A stretch of DNA of 64,000 bases. Source: Colias croceus. Lineage: Eukaryota; Arthropoda; Insecta; Lepidoptera; Pieridae. The translations under genes and the position numbers were made by a program. Below, one piece after another: positions 56,477 to 64,000 of the stretch. The notes beneath the pieces are model-generated. The model was not told the DNA's origin. It did not search any database and saw only the letters and a list, made by a program, of their open reading frames with translations. How positions within the stretch are numbered: position 1 is the first letter of the stretch; every line of letters begins with the position of its first letter. The stretch is from positions 7,318,501-7,382,500 of the forward strand of contig NC_059544.1 of the NCBI RefSeq assembly GCF_905220415.1. Direction: 5' to 3'.

Positions 56477-56917
56477 CTATCAAATATTTCGATACGCGAA
56501 AATGTCACTCGAAACGTTCTTTGCTATATTTCTTTAATGGACATTTTAATAAAGAACGTAAAATTTTAATGAGTACTAGTTTCTAGTTTGTACTCACGAT
56601 CTTCAGCTTTTATTTAATTCGGAAATTTGTCATAAAACATGACCTTGCCTAACGTAAAATTAGACTTAGGTATTCTCTAATTTTTGAACGTTCTTTTTCG
56701 TTATAATAATACAATGATGCGATAATAGCATTGTTTTCTGTGATTGTTTTTATGCAATAGATTATAATTAAGAACCAATTTTCCTTAATTAGAAATATGA
56801 AATGTCCGCCAATGAAGTAAATTAATGACTTACACAGTAGGTTAATCAGATATTTGCAATTTTTAAATATTTTGTAATGATTACAAAATGACTTCCATTA
56901 TGTACTTTTCTGTATAA

Positions 56918-56998
56918 TCTACATTTAATGTATAAGTATATACATTTAATGTATAATTATATACATTTAATGTATAAGTATATACATTAAATGTAGAT
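56918..56998. repeat. Tandem array of a palindromic 25-bp unit
   Basis: Four ACATTTAATGTATA-type units alternate with ATTATATA or AGTATATA spacers, and the whole block is itself an inverted repeat (TCTACATTTAATG at the left, CATTAAATGTAGA at the right). Confidence 0.8.
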
Positions 56999-58248
56999 CG
57001 TAATTAGCCTTGCCTCTACTTTAATAATCACTGAGATACAGTGAATATAAAACATGTAAACCAAAGAACCTCTTATCATCAAATTTGTGCCACAAATTAC
57101 CTCATTTTGACTTGAATATGTGTATAAGTTAATATACCTATTACCTGCTAATAATATTTTGTATTTTTAAACTAAATTGATTGCCTCTTCATACCTACAT
57201 TTTAGGTCATCATCCTCATCATCACATCATTTGTAAATTGTAATATGTAACAGAAATTAATGTTGGCTTTTTGTTAACCTTGTCATCATCATTATATTCC
57301 GAGATTGGATAAATAAGTATCCATAATACTTTTAATATAGGTATTTATTCTATGAAAGTTTTACACTAATTCAAAGAAATCCAAAATACCTACTTAATTT
57401 ATTTATAAAATTATTTCTATTAGGTAATAACTTTATTCTTAACCACGCGTTTATATAACTTGTATCCCACAGTTTATTATAATTTATAATACCATGTTTT
57501 ATAAAAATATATCATCATTAAATACATAATTGACAAAAAATTATACACGTACTAAGGCTAGGTACATACCTAGGTACCAAAATTGTGATGACTATCGCAA
57601 GAATATATTATGCGCATCGCTGGTGTATGAAATAAAATAACAATCATTACAGTATTATATTATCTGTGCTATAACAAAAAAGCATATTCAATCCCATGGG
57701 AAATTATAGCATCCTACCTACAATATAACAATTACGAACCAACATTACGTTTGTAAATAAATTGTCCATTATTCATATCATTTTACTCCATATTTGTAGA
57801 GAACAAATTCTCTTATTACTTTCCATATAATCCAAATAATCAAATATAGCATTCAATTCATATTGAATTAAACAATAGTAAAATATATTAGTATATTAGT
57901 AGGTACGTAGTAAAATATATAGGTGTAAGAATACATAATGTAAAAAAAATTTCAAAGAAGTAGGTATGTTATAAAAAGCTATTAATGTGCCTAGTTACAA
58001 TCACATATTAACGATGAACCCTAATCCTTCCCTTTCTTGTTTTATTAGCTACATTTTAATTCTGCACGAATAAGGGTCTGGTATTTAATTAAATATCTCA
58101 AATACTCATCAATGACGTTTATACGCCATTCCATTCGTTTTATTTCCTCTGGACACATAAAAATGGGCGCGTCATCTGGTAAGTTTTAAGATATCGTTAA
58201 TATACTGCTTTATCGTTTCGTTGTATGTCATAGCAACGGAAAAATCTT

Positions 58249-58418
58249 GACTCAGGCCCCGGAACCACAGAAAGTGAAGTCCCGTGTCCCTGTAGAGGGG
58301 TAAGGGGCAGATGCATTATGCATACATCCGTTTCACTGATCGATTTTTCTTTAGGGACAATAGATTTTCTATTGTGTCTGGGACCGATCGGGCCGCTTGG
58401 GGCTCAATGGGTTAAAGT
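58249..58418. repeat. Interspersed repeat interrupted by a SINE
   Basis: The outer parts match the unit at 985-1060 (TCAGGCCCC at the left; AGATTTTCTATTGTGTC and TGGGGCTCAATGGGTTAA at the right). The SINE at 58274-58360 splits it, so the outer unit is older. Confidence 0.6.
58274..58360 (-). mobile_element. 5'-truncated tRNA-derived SINE
   Basis: Only the tail half is present (GTGAAGTCCCGTGTCCC to TTTCTTTAGGGACAA); the tRNA-like head is missing, as in incomplete reverse transcription. Confidence 0.75.
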
Positions 58419-58595
58419 GTGTATGCACATTGCACATGGTGTATGAGTAGCATACCTTTGTCAGGGATGTTTTATTTTTTACAATTACTCTTTAAAAAGA
58501 TAATATACCAAATCAGCAGATAGATCAGATCTATACATATAATAAATCTGTAGAAGGGTCAATTCTGTACATTGAAAATATTGAAAAAATAAATA

Positions 58596-59000
58596 CCAGG
58601 GGGTGTTACTGGATCGATACCAAACCCAAATATGTGATTAAAAAAATTTTTGTCTGTCTGTCTGTCTGTATGTGAAGGCATCACGTGAAAACTAACGGTT
58701 CGATTTCGATGAAACTTGGTATAATTATACCTTATTATCCTGGGCGTAAAATAGGATACTTTTTATCCTGGAAAAATACGTAGAAAAAAATTAATCTTAA
58801 TTTTTCAGTTTTATCCATAGACGTTGTTCTGTAGAACCGCGAACACACGTTGCGTATTATTATAGGCCTAGCCGTATTTGGGTCCAAATTCCAATAGATA
58901 TTTATAAGATGTCATTGTCAGAGTTACTCAAAATGGAGAAATAAACCATCCACGTGAAGACCGACATCCGCGCGGACGGAGTCGCGGGCGGAAGCTAGTA
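58596..59000 (+). repeat. Longer relative of the 'CTGTCTGT' repeats
   Basis: Contains TGTCTGTCTGTCTGTCTGTA, CATCACGTGAAAACTAACGG, and ends GACGGAGTCGCGGGCGGAAG with CTAGTA. It may be the 3' part of the LINE that drives the family; that link is inference. Confidence 0.5.
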
Positions 59001-59741
59001 TATATTATATATCAATATTATTTTACATTAGGTATATTACAAGCTTGATTAAAAAGTTTCTTTTCGAAAGTGGTAACTCAAAAAGTTCCGAATAAATCTG
59101 CATGTAAGGTAGTTTTAACTAAAGATCCCAACAAATGTGGTTAAAAACTTCTAAAAACTAGTTCCACGAGATCCTTTATATACGGAACTACGTCTTAATT
59201 ACTTTTTACAGGATCCACTTTAGCATATATGGTTGGGTTGAACTACAAAATTATATTCTTTTGCGATTTAAATAGATATGTAATAGAATATAATAAAATA
59301 ATCTTTGTCTTTATATTATAAATTAATATCAACTTATACAACAAATCTAAGACTACAATATTTGCATATAAAGCTGCAATGTTTTTTTTTTCTTGTGGGA
59401 ATTGTTTCATAACACGGCACTCACTACAATATGCTTTATGATGTTAAAATAATCAATGTATTTGCGTTTGGGTTTTATGAATTGAATAAAGAAGGGTTGG
59501 TAATCTTATCAAATATAAACATTTCTGTATTGCGGGTATAGAGAATAGAGCGGGTAAAGAGTGCTTCTTTTATATTTTAAATGCGACCTTTTTATATTAT
59601 TTCATTATAATTTTTAAAATTATTCAAATTCTTTCTATCGTCAAAGGAAAGACTACATGTATGTGTCGGACCAATTCTTCCATTATCAAACTCAAATTTT
59701 TCTATTTCTACCTTTGAGACATTTTCACACATCATCTATCT

Positions 59742-59878
59742 ACTATATAAAAATAAGTCGGGTTTTCCTTCCTGACGCTACAACTCCAGAACGCACCAAC
59801 CGATTTCCACGGTTTTGCATTCGTTGGAAAGGTCTCGGTCTCTGGTGGCGAAACGGAGTTCGCCCGGTTTGCTAGTTG
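59742..59878 (+). repeat. Short GC-richer dispersed repeat
   Basis: From ACTATATAAAAATAAGTCGG through AACCGATTTCCACGGTTTTG to GCCCGGTTTGCTAGTT. I recognise it as a common lepidopteran repeat of unsettled class (perhaps Helitron-like). Confidence 0.5.
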
Positions 59879-60468
59879 ACATATTGACATATAGATTTAA
59901 ACAAAACGTATGATTTTTATTTATTTTCGTTACATACCGTACGAAGGTAAGTACCATATTTCTTCGAGTGGGTCATATTACTTCATCCACAAATTTTACT
60001 AGGTACCAATTTTAAAATTATTTTAAATTTATTATAAAAATTTGTGGCTTATTCTAAGTATGAACTGAGAACCTAAAAAGAGATTTGCATAAAATAAAGA
60101 TATCGAATGCTTATATGTAAGGGCCCTAATATAGAAATTTATTGCCAGCTATTAAGTACGTCCAGCCGTGTATTTCCCCTAATATATCTCACCCGGAATA
60201 ATAAAGATTAATAACCAAAGCCGTTCGACACATCCTGTAACAAAATATCTCTCATTGATTAGATCTGTCACTGTGACACTAATAGAAAGAAAAGAACATT
60301 TAATCCTATGCTTCATCGATATACTTATAAATTTTAGTGGTTTAAATTCGTTATATCGACTACGATATTTAAATAGAAACGATTTAAGGAAAAACTTTTA
60401 GCGAGATCTTTGTGTGTAAAGTGTGTTTTAAAACGATTTCTTATAATGAATAATCTACTTCGACTAAT

Positions 60469-60645
60469 ATCATAAAGCTGAAGAGTTTTATTTGTCTGTT
60501 TGTTTATTGAATATTGAACTGCCGGTCCGATTTGAAAAAAAAATTCGGTAATAGATAGCTCATTTATCGAGAAAGTCTATGAGTTCATCTCGCTAAGACC
60601 AACGGGAGCGGGGTACTGTGGGTAAAACCGCAGAGCACAGCTAGT
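60469..60645 (+). repeat. Copy of the 'AGCTTTATAATAT' family
   Basis: ATCATAAAGCTGAAGAG at one end and AACCGCAGAGCACAGCTAGT at the other, with a short internal loss. Confidence 0.6.
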
Positions 60646-62192
60646 ATAGTTATTTTAGTATTCCTTCTCAATATTTTTTTAATAATATTCAGATAATAAT
60701 ATACTACATCATTACAATTTTATATAATTACTGTATAATGTTTCAAGGAATTCCGTTATATAATTATGAGTATCAAACGGATTTTATTACAAAGGGAACG
60801 CGTGCGATTCGGGCGAGCATTGTTAACATAAATTATTATTAATCCTAGCATGTCATAATAATATGTTGTATTGTAATCTATACCCCTGCACATAACTGGA
60901 CAGCCCAAATAAATTATAGTTACATAGTTTAAAACAAGAGGCTATTCCCTTCATAGGCTGTTGATAATAAAATGATTAAACTAAACTAATATTATACAGA
61001 TTTAAATTCGTCGATAGGTTCGAAAAAACTGAAAACTCCCCGGGTAAGTTTCCGAGGAATCTGCAGAGAGAGATAGTCAGTCATAAGAGAATAGTCAGTA
61101 ATTTAATACTCATTTCCTTTCCTCAAGTTTCTGATATTATACCTATTAATCAAATCTGTATTAAAGTCGAGATTAGCTTTTGTTTACGACATTTTTTTTC
61201 TTGGAAATATAATTAGAATAGAATAGAATAGAATATGATGTAGACCGTAAGTATATACTATTTTTGAGATTTGTTTGAGAATCTTTCATAGAAACAATAT
61301 AAAATAATGTTTTACGATAATTATTATCAAAATACAAACATAATATTGGAGGCTTCAATCATATCCAGCTGTTGGAGTGGATGCAATTACATGAAATTTA
61401 AATCGAAATAGATAATATTTACGTTTCATCGGAACACTCTCAACAATTAACACTTATTTTGAAATGAAATATATACTTTTAATCTGATTCGATTACGATT
61501 TCGTATTATTGAAATTATCTGTTCACGTGAATTAATTAATATCTGTTTAATATTGTGGTATATTTTTTACTTCTTTATCCAACTATAAATTGGCAACGCC
61601 ATGACAAATTACATCAAAAGTGAAAAGCTATTTTCGAAATATTTTTTCAAGAAATAACGTCACGTTTTCACATTTTCTTGTTTTCATTTCTTAAAATTAT
61701 TGATGTGTTATTGATCTATCGTGTCACCACAGATAATATTGTACATAATACTATCTACCAAGAAGCTTATATCTTATACACTGGAGATTTCGGTATGAAC
61801 ATTTGACGTGTAACAAAAAAATTGTTGTGTTTTATCACTTTCACACCTAACTTGGTATTGCCACTGTTAATACGAAGTTTTCCCAAGGCTACTATGTATG
61901 CCGTAATATTCTGTGCAAAAGGTTAGTTTTTGTACATGAGTTTGTTGATAAATTGCCAACAACGTCATTCAGAAGCATTGTTGGATGAGACAATTATTAT
62001 TTATGCTAAATAAAATAAGTATCTGGACCAATTATTAAAAAGCGAAACTCCCTGATTATGGGTAGTTACCATAATAAAATTGTAGCAACTCTCACTTTGA
62101 CAATATGGCATAAGTGTCAAAAAAATTGCGTCGCTTCGAATATTTAAGTTAATATTGTTGCGTATTTAATAAATATTTTCCGAATATAAATA

Positions 62193-62712
62193 ATGTATTG
62201 CATTGTGAAAAATTGCAGAAGTGTTTGGACACCAAATTCTGGCATAGAATTTCACAGGCAAGTGTATATTTACGTTATTTACAATATTCCTCAATACTCC
62301 TGCATTTACCTGTTTAGAATCATTTCAATGGCAAAAATTGTAAAATTTTGCATCATTTTAGAAAGCAGTCATGTTAAATTTGTTATTTTCGTAATACTTT
62401 ATCATTTTTCAACAAGTTTTCAATAAACAAAATTAACAAGTAAGGTAACCATGATGACGAGTTTTTATGGATAGTGAAGAGAATATATTGTAATAACAAT
62501 ATTATGATGAAATTTAGAACACCATTTTCAAGATTTTTACTAGTAATGAAACAACACTCGACATCGGTATTGCACTCACATGTAGTTATAGGATTGTTCG
62601 TTTTTACATTGAAATTTATACTTTTTTAACTTACCTCATATTTTTTTGTTTTAGGTATTTCAGCTTTCCAAAAAGTAAAATAAAAAGAAATATATGTGCC
62701 CATCAAGGGTAA
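62193..62712 (+). pseudogene. Truncated THAP-domain coding remnant of the P-like element
   Basis: Exon 62193-62257 encodes MYCIVKNCRSVWTPNSGIEFH: a C-x4-C pair and the FH(R/S)FPK start of a THAP zinc finger. The next bases, AG|GCAAGT, match the consensus of a GC-AG intron. The best acceptor is at 62663, giving FHSFPKSKIKRNICAHQG and a stop at 62710; an acceptor at 62654 would give FHRYFSFPK. The second C and H of the C2CH finger are missing, so it cannot fold as a complete THAP domain. Upstream 62041-62192 may hold the element's promoter. Confidence 0.55.
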
Positions 62713-62714
62713 AA

Positions 62715-62999
62715 TTACTGAGGATTACGACCCAGAAAAAAATACCTTTTGAAAAATAAACTTTGTAAAGTTAGCTGAAATTTGTGCAAGGCGTTTATTA
62801 TAAACAGTTTTTCTTTGATGATTTTGGCTTGAAATTGACCCGTCGAAGCAACGCGTTTAAAAAGAAGATCTGAGTAGCTTACAATTTGGTAAACAGCATC
62901 TGATGCAAAACACAACTTTCCTCTATTTACAAAGGATGTTAATGCTATATATCGGTTCATATCCAGGCTTTGTAGCCAAGAGTTATTTAAAACTATCAT
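62715..62999 (-). pseudogene. Transposase C-terminal-like fragment in inverted orientation
   Basis: Ninety-four codons with MNRYIALTSFVNRGKLCFASDAVYQIV and a basic end. The FVNRGKLxxxSDxVxxIV pattern resembles the C-terminal region of THAP9/P-type transposases. It runs opposite to the THAP exon three bases away, so the interior has been rearranged. It could still be a chance frame, as the match is judged only by eye. Confidence 0.4.
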
Positions 63000-63260
63000 T
63001 CTATACCAATTAAAATTGTATGTACCTATAAAGTATGGCCAGTAATATTATAATATAATTAATACTGTTAAAAATAAATGTAGTTATTATTTATAGACCA
63101 TGATTTTTAGTTTTTTCTATTTCGAAAAATCCTGAATATACAAACCAGTGTGATCACCCACAGAAAGAGACAAAAAACAACACTGACGTCATTCAAGGTT
63201 ATATTTTCTTGGTCATAGTGCAATCTCCAGTGTATTAGATATAAGCTTCTTGCTATCTAC

Positions 63261-64000
63261 ACTTACTGTTGTCACTTATTTAGGTCATTCCGCTCTTCCA
63301 TTCCTTCATTCTAAGCCATCATTCAACACAAAAATGGGCGATATCATAAAATTCCACACAATAAACAGAAACTCCAAAAAATAGTTCACCCATAAAATAT
63401 GGTTGTTTTTTCGTCGGCCGGTTCGTTCATATTAATATGTAAAAAATATCTAGCCAAATTAAAACTTTTCAATTTTCGTTTATAATGTTTTGCATTTGCA
63501 AATTGTCCAGTAAATATTTCATAGATAAATTAAATCGGATTCAAGCGTTGATTTGAAAATGTGCCCCCAATAAATTTTCTGTTACATTTAGTCTTCGGAA
63601 TTCAGAGTCGCAATACTCCCAAAAATATATTGCTTTATAAGCTCCATAAAAGCAGTACAGGGACAAGGTAAATTATTGAATGTTATGTGTGAATTTGTTG
63701 CTAATTGCAAGATTTAATTGCGCTCCATTTTGTCTTACAAAATATAGCTTGTAATTTTATCAAATGCTGAATGTCTCGAGTTATTTTTACTATCTAATTA
63801 GGTACGAAGATAATATGTATTGTATTATCATAAAAGTTAGAACTTTAGAACTTAGTTGGCATTTGTATCTTTAAAAATTACACTTATCTCAAAAATATTA
63901 GGCACAAGCAACGTTCACTTGTTATAATTATTATTATTCGTAATTGATAGTTCCATGGGTAAAACGACAAAACCGCCGCCCGCGCCAAATATTTAAAGTT
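63261..64000. other. Region without recognised features
   Basis: AT-rich DNA after the P-like element up to the window end. I see no exon or named repeat. Confidence 0.5.

Larger units (their letters stand above)
52083..56480 (-). mobile_element. Ty3/gypsy LTR retrotransposon with target duplications
   Basis: Two 233-bp LTRs identical by eye bound a gag-pol element read on the minus strand. CTAT occurs on both sides (52083-52086 and 56477-56480), a 4-bp target duplication. The order protease, reverse transcriptase, RNase H, integrase is that of Ty3/gypsy elements. There is no third (env) frame. Identical LTRs mean a recent insertion, and the element may be active. It is GC-rich compared with its surroundings. 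Confidence 0.95.
56481..61758. other. Intergenic region with repeats
   Basis: About 5.3 kb with no supported gene. It holds a palindromic tandem repeat at 56918, a nested SINE at 58249, repeats at 58596, 59742 and 60469, and otherwise AT-rich DNA. Short frames at 59657 and 61173 lie in repeats or lack support. Confidence 0.5.
61751..63260. mobile_element. P-superfamily DNA transposon, non-autonomous, with 8-bp target duplication
   Basis: The element is 61759-63252 (1494 bp). The left 31 bp start CAAGAAGCTTATATCT and end CACTGGAGATT. The last 31 bp are the reverse complement with a single mismatch. CTATCTAC lies on both sides (61751-61758 and 63253-63260). A 31-bp inverted end plus an 8-bp duplication are exactly the P-element hallmarks. 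Inside, a THAP-type zinc-finger exon (+) and a transposase-like frame (-) support the family. No full transposase fits, so it would depend on a partner element. Confidence 0.85.

Noticed and set aside
59657..59875. 72-codon plus-strand frame
   Set aside because: Its second half is a common dispersed repeat; no protein family features.
1..64000. CRISPR array, rRNA, bacterial operon features
   Set aside because: None seen; the window is eukaryotic, with spliced genes and poly(A) signals.

Overview
The window is AT-rich, intron-rich nuclear DNA that reads as lepidopteran (moth or butterfly). The signs are a desaturase of the lepidopteran NPVE type, an insect odorant receptor with small C-terminal exons, short introns, and a dense load of lepidopteran repeats: a tRNA-derived SINE, CTGTCTGTCTGT-type elements, 'CAGCTTTATAATAT' elements and several MITEs. 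All exon structures below were assembled by eye from splice signals and reading phase; no alignment, database or transcript data were used.

Layout. 168-4582 (+): nine 3' exons of an M1 zinc aminopeptidase; its catalytic part lies before the window. 5312-9078 (-): a complete five-exon odorant receptor, convergent with the aminopeptidase. 9.1-17.2 kb: mostly unassigned AT-rich DNA with repeats, a decayed exon and one orphan exon. 17.26-32.06 kb (+): an acyl-CoA desaturase with a probable distal promoter and untranslated first exon at 17.3 kb and four coding exons at 24.66-32.06 kb. 33.3 kb: a decayed copy of a GPCR exon. 34.84-37.61 kb (-): a small three-exon gene for a predicted secreted protein of 110 residues. 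45.51-50.28 kb (+): a complete four-exon class A neuropeptide-type GPCR. 50.5-51.5 kb: a Mutator-like element with a perfect 9-bp target duplication. 52.09-56.48 kb (-): an apparently young Ty3/gypsy LTR retrotransposon with long open gag and pol frames, LTRs identical by eye and a 4-bp target duplication. 61.76-63.25 kb: a P-superfamily element with 31-bp inverted ends, an 8-bp target duplication and THAP and transposase-like fragments.

The main structural observation is four pairs of similar single-copy-looking segments in the same order and orientation (12.0/35.0, 13.5/41.2, 28.2/43.0 and 33.3/46.3 kb). They suggest that 12-34 kb and 35-47 kb are halves of an old tandem duplication. The first half kept the desaturase; the second kept the GPCR and the secreted-protein gene.

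The genes do not form an operon-like unit. Their shared theme is chemosensory and lipid biology: a receptor for odorants, a desaturase of the class that makes monounsaturated acyl-CoAs, and a peptide-type GPCR.
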